From: Dendrophyllia cribrosa
Lineage: Eukaryota > Cnidaria > Anthozoa > Scleractinia > Dendrophylliidae
Direction: 5' to 3'
DNA: 64,000 bases
Assembly (NCBI GenBank): GCA_024195265.1
Contig: JAJLRJ010000008.1
Coordinates: 23,252,958 to 23,316,957, forward strand
Made by a program: the position numbers and the translations under genes. Shown piece by piece: positions 31,033 through 42,652 of the stretch. The notes under the pieces were generated by a model that worked only from the letters and a program-made list of their open reading frames with translations, did not search any database and had not been told where the DNA came from. Position 1 is the first letter of the stretch. Each line of letters begins with the position of its first letter.

Positions 31033-31058
31033 CAAATCACTACTGGAGAGAGGTCAAG
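31033..31058 (+). CDS. Exon E: 26-nt microexon
   Basis: The acceptor CCATCTTTAG and donor AAG|GTAAGA bound 26 nt encoding QITTGERS plus a split codon. The split codon is completed by the first base of the next exon (31,624) to give Arg. The perfect phase link supports one transcript crossing the unit boundary. Confidence 0.7.
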
Positions 31059-31623
31059 GTAAGATACTTTCTCAACACTTGCTTTGCAATAATCACAAGT
31101 CATATAACCTCTTAGCTACACATGTACATGTAATGTAATATTTTCAGTTGTTTCATATCATGTATATACATTGTAACTAGTGCCATTTTAAAGTCAACCA
31201 ACACAATTTTGCCTCCCCTGTGGTTTTTATAGCCGTAAGCAAAGTATTACCTAGGCATATTACCGGTAACTCACAATAACATTTATTTATAATACTTACT
31301 TACCGGTACATGTACTTGGCCCCTCATCTCATAGAACATCAAGTGTTTTGCAACCCAGCATCATTCTGGGTGAGTCTGATGATCTCCTGCCAACACAACC
31401 CCAGGTGATGCAGCCGCTCTTTCATGATCACAAGACCTCTTCTACACTGTAGTTGTTTTTAGGCCCACCACACTTTTTGACACTACAGAACATGTATATT
31501 TATTATAATATAATAATTGCATGCTGCGAAACTACTCACAGTTCTAATAAGACATGGAAAGAGAACACATTTTTCTTTAAGTGTTTATCTTACAGTACAT
31601 GTATGTTTGTTTTAATTTAACAG

Positions 31624-31702
31624 ATCTGAACCACCAGACACTCGTGATGTTGTATTTCAAGGTTTAAATCCTCACGCAAAGGAGTTTTTGCCAACTGTTC
31701 AG
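31624..31702 (+). CDS. Exon F: second PAM2 motif, unit 2 sequence
   Basis: A 79-nt exon, equivalent to 518-599 but one codon shorter. It encodes SEPPDTRDVVFQGLNPHAKE followed by FLPTVQ. The PAM2 core LNPHAKEFLP is kept. It is the downstream partner of exons A-E, so the complete gene takes its 5' exons from unit 1 and its 3' exons from unit 2. Confidence 0.75.
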
Positions 31703-31844
31703 GTTTGTTTTTTGTGTCTAGTACTGCAAAACTGGGCAACATAGTGAGTCATACAACTATGTTTTAGCTGATCGATGTCCAAGCAGTCAAATTGACAAAC
31801 AAATGATTCTCTAGAGCAGGCCTTAGCCAAACTGGTCAGATGTT

Positions 31845-32311
31845 TTAAAGTGCCCATAACGATTTTTTTTAATTTTCTTATCTAAATCTACACGTCACGT
31901 AATGAACATCCACAAAAAATTTTTTTGATTTCAGCAAAACGCGAATTTTTTATGATTTTTTAAAGTCTTCAAAATTTGCCGCCATTTTGGTCCACCATTC
32001 GCATTAGTCTCCTCTCGGTCTCTCATGGTTAACAAAGGATCTGTGACGTAGATTAAGGAACACATAACTTCAAACAAAGGAACCTGTGACTTCAAACAAA
32101 GGAACTGTGATGTACATTAAGGAACATGTGAGCCCTTTGGCCTTCTTAACAGCAGGACGGGTATACTGCAAAAAAATAGGATTTGGAAGATTTGAAATAT
32201 TCATAAAAAATTCACGTTTTGCTGAAATCAAAAATTTTTTTCGCACATGTTCATTACGTGACGTGTAGATTTAGATAAGAAAAGAAAAAAATCGTTATGG
32301 GCACTTTTTAA
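31845..32311. mobile_element. TTAA MITE, unit 2 copy
   Basis: Counterpart of 742-1,211. Here the right boundary keeps an intact TTAA (32,308-32,311), supporting the TTAA target assignment. Several substitutions separate the two copies. Confidence 0.75.
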
Positions 32312-32626
32312 GTGTTACTATAAAAATTATGCTCCCCTAAGTGGAGTAATCCCACCACATGACGGTTCAGTTTGTTGTTGGTTCTCATCCCTGCTTCAAA
32401 GGTTTTTCCCTGGGTACCTTGGCTTTCCTCCCTCCACATTTAAAAAAAAACATTTCCAAATTCCAGCAATTTGATCCAGAAACAGTTGAAGTTAGAGCAG
32501 CCTACACTGTGGATTTCCACTGAAATTTCCATTTTTATATTTTATTAACTTGTGAATATGCAAAGCGTTGAACAAGTTATAGCGGTGGAGGACAAATATG
32601 CAAATTTTTACTCCATCCATAGACCT

Positions 32627-32810
32627 TTTTCATAATGGCGGGCAAGTTATTTATTCTTTTATATCTATGTTAATTAGCCCTAGTGGCCTCGTTTACGTTA
32701 GCATGTGCAAAATTCAAAAGAATTTTTACTGTAAATGAGGCCAATAGGGCTAATTAACATACGTATAACAGAAGAAATAAATTGGCCGCCATTATGAAAA
32801 AGGTCTATGG
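32627..32810. mobile_element. Short fold-back MITE, unit 2 copy
   Basis: Counterpart of 1,516-1,704 with small indels in the interior (an added GTTTAC near 32,691). Confidence 0.7.
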
Positions 32811-32916
32811 GTTCATTGATGGGCTGTTAACATTGAACCCACGATATACAACAGTCGCCTGCCTCACCCATGGTGGCAAATATGCAACCTGACACTCCAT
32901 CCATGGGTTCACTGAT

Positions 32917-34140
32917 GGGCGTCTGGAAAACACAGAATCTGGAATCTGGAATCCGGAATCGGAATCGGAACCGGAACCGGAATCCAGAATCCGGAAAATT
33001 GTTGTTAAGATAAATTATATTAATACGTAACATTTTCAGCCGAAGCAGACTAGGATGCGTTGAAATATGTAGTAAAATCACAGAGGAAACAAAACTTGGG
33101 AAGGAAACATTCGTAGGACTTGTGCACGTAGGTAACATGGGTTTTTCCTTGCCTTAAAATAGGACGAGGAGGCTTTTTGCTGCTATAAGAGAGCTTCTGC
33201 GCCATAATTTCCACAATGATTATACGACCGATAATTGATTTGATCTCCGGAATTCAATCTATATTTTTTGGTAATCGAACTCCGTGGTGCTGACAAAAAA
33301 AAACAGGTGTTTGCTAGAATCAGTTAAAACTTTTTGAAAATTGCACAGTACGGTATGAATTTCACATGTGCTGGAAACTTACCTATGTCGAGTTCTTGTC
33401 GTCTTGTCTTCGTGACAATATCTAAAAAATGAAGCCAAAATATTTGGGAAAACAAATAGATCGGCGTTTATTAAACGCTAACCATGCAACAACAATAAAA
33501 CTCGAACATGTATTTTTGTGAATCACCTTTTCTTGTCAGGACTGTCGTGACTCCTTGGCTCTTGCATGTTTTCAAGTTTCTCACCAAAGAGCAAAAATGT
33601 TCTCACGCCGGAGAACGAAGGCGGAGTACAGATGTCAATCATAGGTAACTTGATCCAGCACATCACCTCATAAATTCGCGCCATATTTGCATCGAGAGGC
33701 AGGTAATCGCTCCTATTTTTTGCTTGGACGATGTCTGAGCAAACACCTGTTGTTTTTTTTTGTCAGCACCATGGAGTTCGATTACCAAAAAATATAGATT
33801 GAATTCCGGAGATCAAATCAATTATCGGTCGAATAATCATTATGTGGAAATTATGGCGCAGAAGCTCTCTTATTGCAGCAAAAAAGCCTCCTCGTCCTAT
33901 TTTAAGGCAAGGAAAAACCCATGTTACCTACGTGCACAAGTCCTACGAATGTTTCCTTCCCAAGTTTTGTTTCCTCGGTGATTTTACTACATATTTCAAC
34001 GCATCCTAGTCTGCTTTGGCTGAAAATGTTCCGTATTAATATAATTTATCTTAACAACACTTTTCTGGATTCCGGATTCCGGTTCCGTTTCCGATTCCGG
34101 TTCCGATTCCGATTCCGGATTCTGTGTTTTCCAGACGCCC
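32917..34140. mobile_element. 1,224-bp long-TIR element, present only in unit 2
   Basis: The ends GGGCGTCTGGAAAACACAGA and TCTGTGTTTTCCAGACGCCC are perfect inverses. The TIRs extend ~400 bp each (to about 33,316 and from about 33,737). A 9-bp duplication, TTCACTGAT, flanks the element (32,908-32,916 and 34,141-34,149). The empty site is intact in unit 1 at 1,802-1,810. Subterminal arrays of GGAATC/GGAACC hexamers lie in both arms. The ~420-bp core has no transposase. Long TIRs and a 9-bp duplication fit a non-autonomous Mutator-like or fold-back element. Confidence 0.85.
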
Positions 34141-34824
34141 TTCACTGATGGGCTGTTAACATTAAACCCATTATATACAACAGTCACCTGCCTTACCCAT
34201 GCTGATGGCATTGCAGGGAGGAGAGGGAGAAGAGGGTGGGGAGTTGGACACATGGTGTGGGGTATCAGTGAAGCAAAAGGCCTAGGAGAGGGGAGGGTCT
34301 GAAGATTTGCATGGTCTCAGGAAAAGGGGTGGATCCTAGATGGTCACAGGTTGTCCAAGAACTTAGAAGATGCTAGACTGAGGAGTGTGTGAAGAAGGGT
34401 GGGTAATTTGAGAAAAGATAAAGGAGGAGAGCTTGGCAGTTCCATTTCAACCAATTCTGTATGTGCATAAGTTAAGAGCAGAAAAAAAGCTAGATGTGGC
34501 ATCAACCGATCCATCTATGGATCTGCACAAGCTGTCGAAAATTAAAACCAAACTGCAGAGCATTTGGTATTCAGGAGTTGGCTCAAAAGAGGCTTTGATA
34601 TAGAAAAACCTGGCTTTTTACGCTCTTGGTACTGTATCTGATTCAGCATCAAATTTAACAAAAATATAACAAAAAACTTGAACAGATGACTCTGTCACTG
34701 CAATAAAAGTGCTATCAAAAAATTAATTTCGCATTTAATGCCTTCACTCAGGTTTCCAACTATAGCTAAAATAAAGTAAAAACCAGTTATTATAAAATTC
34801 TGCCCCAACTTTTTTCTCTTACAG

Positions 34825-34959
34825 AATCTGAGCCCTCAATATGAACAGAGAGTACAAGAGCAGGCAGCATACATGTATCCCATGAGACCAATGGATCACA
34901 GTTACCAGCCAGGGCACTGGCCAGTTCCTATTCAGTATAAACACTGGTCAGGTTTGTAG
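34825..34959 (+). CDS. C-terminal exon G of the PAM2 gene, complete copy
   Basis: Equivalent to 2,476-2,610, entered in phase 0 from 31,624-31,702. Two replacements relative to that copy were seen: His for Pro in PGHWPVP and Trp for Cys before the end. TAG is at 34,957-34,959. The TCAG|GTTTGT donor alternative is also conserved. No family beyond PAM2 is recognised. Confidence 0.65.
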   Translation, partial: NLSPQYEQRVQEQAAYMYPMRPMDHSYQPGHWPVPIQYKHWSGL

Positions 34960-34996
34960 ACAAAGTTTTATCTTGAAGTGTTGGGACCAGTACCTT

Positions 34997-35699
34997 TTAA
35001 AGTGCCTATGAAATGAAATTTTCAACCTGTTTTTTATACTAAAAAATTGAAGTCCATGTTGCACTGATTCATAATTTTCCAATTTAAGTTATGGTCAAGC
35101 ACACAATCTATTTTTTCTTTACCTCAAAGTTGGCCTATTTGAGCCAAAAATATGGGACAACCAGCATGTGGCCAAATTATGCAAATTAGGACTTGTGATG
35201 TCAACAGTTGTGCAGACCTTCGTAGTCAACATAGTAGTCAAAATTTATCGTTGAAGAACATTTCCAACTGAGCAAAACTGCAAAAATAAAGCTAAAAAAG
35301 TGGTTTGTTTATGAGAAATACTGAAGCATCTGAAAGCGACCCCGCATTTTTGGCATCACCATGTTATTTGCTTCTGCTTCTGTTTTTCTGCCATAAAGAT
35401 CAGTTTGCTGTTTCTTTTGTTTCACTTCAAATTAGTATTAATACTGACCTAGATCTGGAAACTCAGATCCGGCCATTCTCAACGGTTTGTTGCAGTGACC
35501 ATGAATTCTGTTTCTTTTTCTACTAGATCCAGGTCCCAGGACAGGAAAAGTTCATTTTTGACCAACTTTGAATGTCCAAAAAATACTTTCAATTGCTTGA
35601 CCATAACTTCAATTGTAAAAATATGAATCAGTGCAACATGGACTTCAATTTTTTAGTATAAAAAAACGGGTCAAAAATTTCATTTCATAGGCACTTTAA
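34997..35699. mobile_element. TTAA MITE, unit 2 copy of 2,648-3,353
   Basis: Both TTAA boundaries and TIRs are preserved. Differences from unit 1 are a few substitutions. Confidence 0.8.
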
Positions 35700-35850
35700 C
35701 CTAGTTATTAACCTAGTTTTATTTTGTGGCCTAAATTTATATCACTATTGCAACTATAATTTTGCTGAAAAGCCTTGTTAAGGAAGTGACATAAAGTATG
35801 TATTGAATCCAAATAGTTTTGTGTTTACATAATGTGTTCTCTTTAAACAG

Positions 35851-35974
35851 GTAACTGAGCTGCCATTTATCACACAAGAGTACACAGAAAACAATAAGGA
35901 GACAGCTGCCTGGGAGAGCTTCTTTCTTTTTAATAACATGTCATATTGAAATTTGTCTATTTTTTTACAATAAA
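35851..35974 (+). other. Possible last exon/3' UTR with poly(A) signal, unit 2
   Basis: Acceptor-like TTCTCTTTAAACAG ends at 35,850 and AATAAA lies at 35,969-35,974, matching 3,505-3,628. Confidence 0.4.
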
Positions 35975-36064
35975 AACATGTGTTATCTTCACGCATGTGG
36001 GAACCAAATACTTATCTTCATTGCTGTATTGTTAGTTTGCAAGTTTCTTTCCATTTGATTTCCT

Positions 36065-36370
36065 AGGAGGGAGTGGCAGATGGGGGAGAGGGGTGATGAA
36101 GGAAGAGTGGAGAGAGGGGAAGAGAGGAGAGAGGGGAAGGGAAAGGAGAGGGGGAGGGGAGGGTCATTAGTAGCTAGCAGCCGGCCTTTACAGCTGGTAA
36201 CTAGAATAAAGATAACTGGTTACTCAAATAGGTCTGCCATAATAAAATCAATGGGATGATCATTGGAAATTGTGAAAGGGACCCATGGCTCACATTACTT
36301 TCCAATTAATTTTAAAAAGTTGTCCCTGTCAGCATCCTCCACCTCCCGCCCCCCCCCCCCCCCCCCCCCC
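36065..36370 (+). repeat. Purine-rich tract and poly-C run, unit 2
   Basis: Counterpart of 3,719-4,025. The C-run is 22 long (36,349-36,370) followed by ACCC. Confidence 0.8.
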
Positions 36371-39300
36371 ACCCAACACACCCCTCCTGGACGTCTTCAT
36401 CCACACCATTTATCCAGTGTCTTGAATATATGGTTAACAACAAGACAAGCAAACTGACTGCACTACACATGAAAATATCCAAAAAATGGATAACGAAATT
36501 CTAAGGTTGACTTAGTGTGAAAACGGCCAAAATGATAAGCTTAAAAATATTTCCTAAGCTTGTTTAATTTTTGTGTCTACTGGTTGTGTAGCAACCGCAG
36601 CCACTACTACCCCAGAACCTGTGTAAGTCCGTAATATAACGATGGAATATTCGGAGAGTTTTTCGAAAAGTGTTTGAATCTCCGGAGAGATCTTCGGATA
36701 GTTGGCAATGCCAATCGACAAAAGTCGGCAATGGTAGTCGTGCCAATCGATCATCAGCAGTCATTCATCGGCAGTTTACGTGATTCTTTCGACTTACTAT
36801 CGACTGAAACGTTGAAGATATGTCGTGTCCTTTTGTTCGCATCTGCTTTGTACGTCAACTTCAACCTGTGTTTTGCTTGTGGGTAAGCTTTTTCATACAA
36901 TGATTTTGCATTATTTTGCAAGAAGAACCAGGCACGTCTTTCAAAGAATGTTTGTAAGATCTTTTATGTATGGAAAGTTTCCAGAAAGATGACCATCAAT
37001 GAATCAAAGTGTTTGTTTCGCGGCCATTGTGGAATGACTTTATATGCAACTCAGTGGCTCCAAGTCCAGTGTTTAGCGTTTTGTGACCGTTTTAAAGACT
37101 AAAATTATTGTTTTTTGAGAAAAACAAATCTCCTTCGGGAGATAAATAATTCCAGCAATAGGACAAAAAACCTCCTTCGCAAGACAAACAATTCAGTCTA
37201 CAGGCGCGTAGATGGGGTTTCAGAAGGGGTGTTCATATTTATTTGAAGGTTTTGTAATGGGGGTGAATGTAGCGAGCGCCATAGGCGCGAGCCTCTTGGG
37301 GGGTCTGTGGGCATGCTCCCCAAGAAATTTTTGAAATCTAGAGGCTCGGAAATGCTATTTTCAGCATTCTTCCCGAGATATTTCGTCAAAAAAAAAAAAA
37401 TCTCGATCAAGTGTAAAATGACAGGTATTTTTAGTGCTTACAGGTAGATTTTGTTTAGCTTGACATATAACACTTGATACATATATCCCGGCCTAACTTA
37501 ACTTAACCAGTCCCCCCGGTTACGCCATCCCTGTACTGAAAGTAGCATTAAGGTCAATACGCACTGAACACGTATCAGCTAATAAATGATAAATGCTACA
37601 CTATAAACACGTATCAGCTAGGTCCCCTGAAATTGTATTCCCTGCATTTCGTCTTTCGAGACTCCATTTGTCAAATCCCGAACGTCTGTTAAGGAAATCA
37701 CATTTCCTGCATTTTTGAGACCCCTTTTTATCAAATTCCAACTGCTTTTTAACTTCAATTCAATATCAGCGACAGCATAATTCTTTCAACTTTAAACAAG
37801 AAAGAACAATGCACGTTCCTGTCTGTCAAGTTCTCAAATCTATTCATACACTAAGCTGGCAAACTGCATCTTCCTCGGGTGAAGGCCTTCAAATAAATTC
37901 ACTACCTCCTCTAGATTGATATGCATTACAGCCAGGGAGGAGAGCCTTCCCTCTCCCATAGTGCAACTCACGTAACTAATTGTTTAACCTCCTCATTGTG
38001 CTTATCGAACATTCGCATTCACAACTGGTCACTGGTAGGGTGGCAGCAATTTTCAGGATTCCTAACATTTTCCCTTTGCACTGGATGGAGCTGAGACATC
38101 GGAAGAGCTTAGAGGGTTCAAAGAACTCGTTTATATTAACATTTCTTCTAGTTTGACCACCAGCACATAATTTAAATGCTAAGTAATCAGTGCTTCATTT
38201 TCAGTCCACCATTATTGATCTTCAAACCTCGAACCCCCCCTCCTACGCACCTGGTCTACATTCGGCCCATCATTCATGAAAAGCGAAAAATTCTATCTGT
38301 GATCCGTACAATTATCCTTGCCCGTGACCTGTAATTTACACATTTTATCTGCTGTGATTCGTGATTACAAAATTGAGGATCCGGCTCAGATAGTAGAGAC
38401 GCTGCATCAAATAAACGTGGCCTTTAGCTTGATCTTTAAACATATCCATATGTTGTGAAACACGACACATTCTACCTACCGTAGCAAATTAATTTTGTTT
38501 TTTACAACACATGACAGGATTGTCTATCTTCTGATCTATGTGAGACTGAAATTTTAAAATTTTAGACGGGGAGGCATACAACCAGACTCCCCTAAAAAAG
38601 CTTATCTTTTCACTTACTAGCTTATTTTTGTGCATTTCTGGCCATCTTGTGAGTCTGAAATTTTAAAATGCTCCATGGGGGTGAGGTGGTTGGGGGGGGG
38701 GGGGGGGGGCATACCCCCAGACCCCCTCAAGAAAAACACAAACATGTTATCAGTTCATTGTTAATCATTTCTGACCATCTGGATTGCATAAAATTCTATC
38801 CATAACAATAATCAGAAATGAAGTTAGTTCTTCTTGTTATTCGTAGCAGTCCAACAACTTCGAAATGTTGCCTAGATCGTATGATAACATCTAAGGCAAC
38901 ATCCGTTTAGAGGGGAGCCAAGTAAATAAAGCTACTAAATGCATCTACTGTTTAAAATTAGTTACCTTTAACATGAGTTTTGCACGTAGTGTTGTGTATA
39001 TGTACACAGCAGAGTTGAGGAACTGAAGTACAGCATGTTTTCACGTTCCAGCAAGTTCACATCTCGAACAACTACCGCTCTTCTGGTCCTCCATTTTGTT
39101 TTGACCTTTTCGAGGCGCGAAAGCTGGGGAGAGCACAGGGTTCCCAAGCATCTGGGAAAGGTTACTCCCAATAATGAACCAAGAATTAAAATTTGAGTTT
39201 TTTCCTTTATCCATTTGAAAAAAAAACATAATAAAGCAAACTTACTCGAAAATTTGCCTTCCTGAGCCTTTATAAAGGAAGTTACATAACTAAAAGTACG

Positions 39301-39446
39301 AAGATTTCCCCGAGAGATTTCCGAAGGCTTCACGGCAACGTTTCTGAAATGACAAGAAACCGTATACGAGAATCCCGCTGCTTGTACGCTGGATCCTTGA
39401 GGATCTGCTTCAGCCAAAAAAACATTGAATATAAATTTTTAAAGCA
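36371..39446. other. Gene-poor interval, unit 2
   Basis: Counterpart of 4,026-7,044; no convincing gene. It has a 48-bp block at 36,940-36,987 absent from unit 1, and an 18-G run at 38,692-38,709 where unit 1 has 14 G. Confidence 0.5.
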
Positions 39447-39512
39447 AAGCTGAAAACAGCGTATATTTTGTTGAGTACAATATTTCAGCTGGCCAGGCCA
39501 GCCTTCTTCAGG
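39447..39512 (-). mobile_element. Possible Penelope-like 3'-end motif, unit 2
   Basis: Same as 7,045-7,110; only a terminal motif. Confidence 0.3.
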
Positions 39513-39553
39513 TATAAGATGTTACTAGATTTACAATAAGTTATACGATGTTA

Positions 39554-39701
39554 TATATGTTGTGGGTCAAAATTTTCCTTGGTTCAAAATTTTCTTTTCC
39601 CTTGTTTTTGGGTATGAAAATGCATGATAATGTATGATAATGAGTTTTGAACAAAGGAAAGAAAATTTTGAACCAAGGAAAATTTTGATCCACAACATAT
39701 A
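39554..39701. repeat. Imperfect palindrome, unit 2
   Basis: Same as 7,152-7,299. Confidence 0.7.
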
Positions 39702-39773
39702 CAAGAAGAGTTTCACAATACAGAAGAATTGGGTAATACAAAAAACTATATGGAGCCGTTGGAGCCACCTTAA

Positions 39774-39973
39774 AGAGTCTGACCCACCCAGTTTTCATTG
39801 CGCGCTTCTCTTATTGTTATGATACGGCTCTATTCCATATTTGGGCAAGCATATCACCTCTTGCACGAGTGAATTTCTCATCTACAATACAGTATGGATT
39901 TTCGGGGGCCCTGAAAATGGCGGATGAACCAACGTAGGCGCGCAATGCAAACTGGGTGGGTCAGATTCTTTAA
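39774..39973. mobile_element. 200-bp TTAA MITE, present only in unit 2
   Basis: TTAA at 39,770-39,773 and 39,970-39,973 bracket an element with TIRs AGAGTCTGACCCACCCAGTT and AACTGGGTGGGTCAGATTCT. The inner ends share CATTGCGCGC / GCGCGCAATG. The empty TTAA is at 7,368-7,371 in unit 1. The TIRs differ from those of the GTGCC family, so this is a separate family using the same target. Confidence 0.9.
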
Positions 39974-40352
39974 ACCTATTGTTTTCAACTTCAAACCTTG
40001 CCTGTTTTGAGGTGGTCAATAGTGACGTCACTTTCTGACAATTTTCCCGATCGCTCTACGATAATGAAGGCCAAAAAGTCGCATTTTTCAACTTCCAATA
40101 TCTCTGCGATGTCAAGTTCAATTAGTTTTAAATTTTAGAATTTGTTTATATGCCACTCATTAAACATATCGCAACAATATTGGACTAAAAGAAAGAACGT
40201 CAAAATTTTTTAGTTTATTTGATCTTTAAACGGAGCTATCTAGTTAGTATTAGAGTGGTCTCTTTAGTTCTGAAAAGAACATTTGTTGTTCAAGTCATCT
40301 TCAGAGTATATACAGTACAAAGACATTGTAGTAAACCTGAATACAGCATATA

Positions 40353-40693
40353 GGATACCTGAGACCTGAGATACACGCACGAAGGATACCTGAGACCTGA
40401 GATACACGCATGAAGGATACCTGAGACCTGAGATACACGCACGAAGGATACCTGAGACCTGAGATACACGCATGAAGGATACCTGAGACCTGAGATACAC
40501 GCATGAAGGATACCTGAGACCTGAGATACACGCATGAAGGATACCTGAGACCCGAGATACACGCATGAAGGATACCTGAGAGCTGCGATACACGCACGAA
40601 GGATACCTGAGACCTGAAATACACGCATAAAGGATACCTGAGACCTGAGATACACGCATGAAGGATACCTGACACCTGAGATACACGCGACGA
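40353..40693 (+). repeat. 31-bp minisatellite, unit 2 (11 monomers)
   Basis: No difference from 7,751-8,091 was seen, including the positions of variant monomers. Confidence 0.95.
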
Positions 40694-41031
40694 TCATCTA
40701 ACTGATACCAAACTGTCAGCTTTTAAGATCATCTACAGTGGTTTATTTTATTACCTCACTGATATCAGTTTTAGAATCAAATCATCTACAAACTTGTTAA
40801 AACTATTTCATTTAAATTTATTTCATTTAAACATTTTCAACCTCTCGAAAAAAATGCCTGTTCACTGTTTTTGCAAGAATAGCAATGTTACAAATAAAAA
40901 GTAAAAAAAAAAAGAAAAGAAAAAGAAAAAATATAACCGAGAACCGGGATTATTAAGGGCAAGGTAAACAATTTCTATCAAACACAACATTTTGTTGTCA
41001 TTTTATTTATTTTGAAATTCGTGCGTAAGTT

Positions 41032-41036
41032 GCCGA

Positions 41037-41087
<51 letters not shown>

Positions 41088-41134
41088 AAATCCGGAGAGT
41101 TCGCACGAGCTCTGAATAATCCCGGGTCTCGGCA
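41032..41134 (+). tRNA. tRNA-Phe(GAA)-like with T-arm insertion, unit 2
   Basis: Counterpart of 8,430-8,532; same arms, promoter boxes and hairpin. Confidence 0.6.
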
Positions 41135-41520
41135 ATATTTTTTCGATTTCTTTTTTGTCAGTTAATGTGATTGTGCGAAGTATTGTGTTTTTTCCTTTAC
41201 ATTTGATGTCATTTATGTAAAACAAATCCATAAAGAACTTTTTTTATGAAAACTCTTACGTGAACAATTTTGCGGATTCTTGATTTAGGAAAATTTTACT
41301 AGAAACTTACAGTTATGAGTCAGTAGAAACAATTTGTAACATGAAAATCAAGTCCCGAAGAGAAAATAAAAAAGTGAATTAAAACAATCAAAAAAAATTT
41401 AACAATGTATTTTAAAATCCTGAATAAACATGAAATATGAAAGAAACTATGAAAATAAACCATTTAAACATTCACCCTAATAAAAATACTTTACATGTAA
41501 AAAAAGTACAATAAAAATAT

Positions 41521-41567
41521 TGCTGAGACCCGGGAATATTCAGAGCTCATGCAAACTCTCCGGATTT

Positions 41568-41610
<43 letters not shown>

Positions 41611-41618
41611 CTCTCGAC
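41521..41618 (-). tRNA. tRNA-Phe-like, degenerate, unit 2
   Basis: Counterpart of 8,919-9,016 with the same D-arm damage. Confidence 0.5.
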
Positions 41619-42652
41619 AACAGATGCTTCATTGAAGATAAGTATAATTGTTGATCTATGGTGGTTAGTTAATTACTTTACAAATCCGAGTTTATAGTAG
41701 TCCAAGGAAAATAAGGGTACGTTTTTCATTTTCTAGTTAAGAATGACTACATTTTATTTCGAGCCAAATATTTTCCCATCCGGCCCTCCCACTTCGTCAA
41801 TAAGTACATAATTTTATTCCCCCTGATTCATTCTCAACGAAGCAGAAGAAAAACAAGAATTGGATTTAGGAAAGGGAAATGGGAATTGGACAATGAGATA
41901 AAAGGGAAGGAAACTGGAAGAATGGGGCGTGGGAATCGGAAGAAACACGGCATTTAGGAGACGACAGGAAGAGGGAAGGCTCAAAAGACAGAAAAAATGA
42001 AAGAAAAAGAAGGTTCGGTGCTGAAATTTCGATGAGCACAATATCGGGAGTGTTCTCTCTTCTCTGAGAGCTCTAGAAACTAAAAAAGAATGGCAGTTTA
42101 TGAAATGCATCTCTCATCCATTCCTCTTCAGGATCATACATTGAGGCATGGCATTGGACATAATAGATATAACCAGCAGCTTACTCTTTTAACCGTGCGC
42201 TGGGATGCTAAAAAAAAAAGTGTTTTAAAACATAGATCTTGGAGACGATCAGGTGACATTTTATTCATCATTTTTACTCGCCATTTTCACCGTCATAAGT
42301 TAACCTCTATATTCTCTTTTCAAATTTTGTTTTAATTCTGTTTGTTTTAACGTTTTTACATACGTTGCCGCTCTTTTGAGTTTGCCAGCTAAGTTTGTGC
42401 CCCTTGGCAATTTTCAGGCATAGTTCGGTTCTTGCGAACTTATAGCACTTGCCTTTCTGCACCTTGTGGTACGCCGTTTTGTCTGTGCTTGTTCCTTGCG
42501 GACCTATAGTGACAGGCTTTTTGCGGTCTTCCCTTTAACAACGTTGTCAGTTAGTCCTCACCGTCTCTGGAATTACCTCTTTGGTCACACATCCACTTTT
42601 GTGACTCTGCGGAACTGGGCTTAACTTTTGGTTTTGCCCTGTTTCCTTCACC
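41619..42652. other. Intergenic; 5' flank of the CCHC element, unit 2
   Basis: Counterpart of 9,017-10,050; nothing further seen. Confidence 0.5.

Larger units (their letters stand above)
1..31093. repeat. Tandem unit 1 of a ~31-33 kb duplication
   Basis: Every element seen here recurs in the same order and orientation from 31,094 onward. The first bases of the window match the sequence starting at 31,094. The unit starts in the intron before the last PAM2 exon of a host gene and ends just after the short exon at 31,033-31,058. The window start is arbitrary, so the true breakpoint is unknown. The first ~3.5 kb differs from unit 2 by many substitutions and small indels; the remainder is almost identical apart from discrete insertions. 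Confidence 0.95.
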
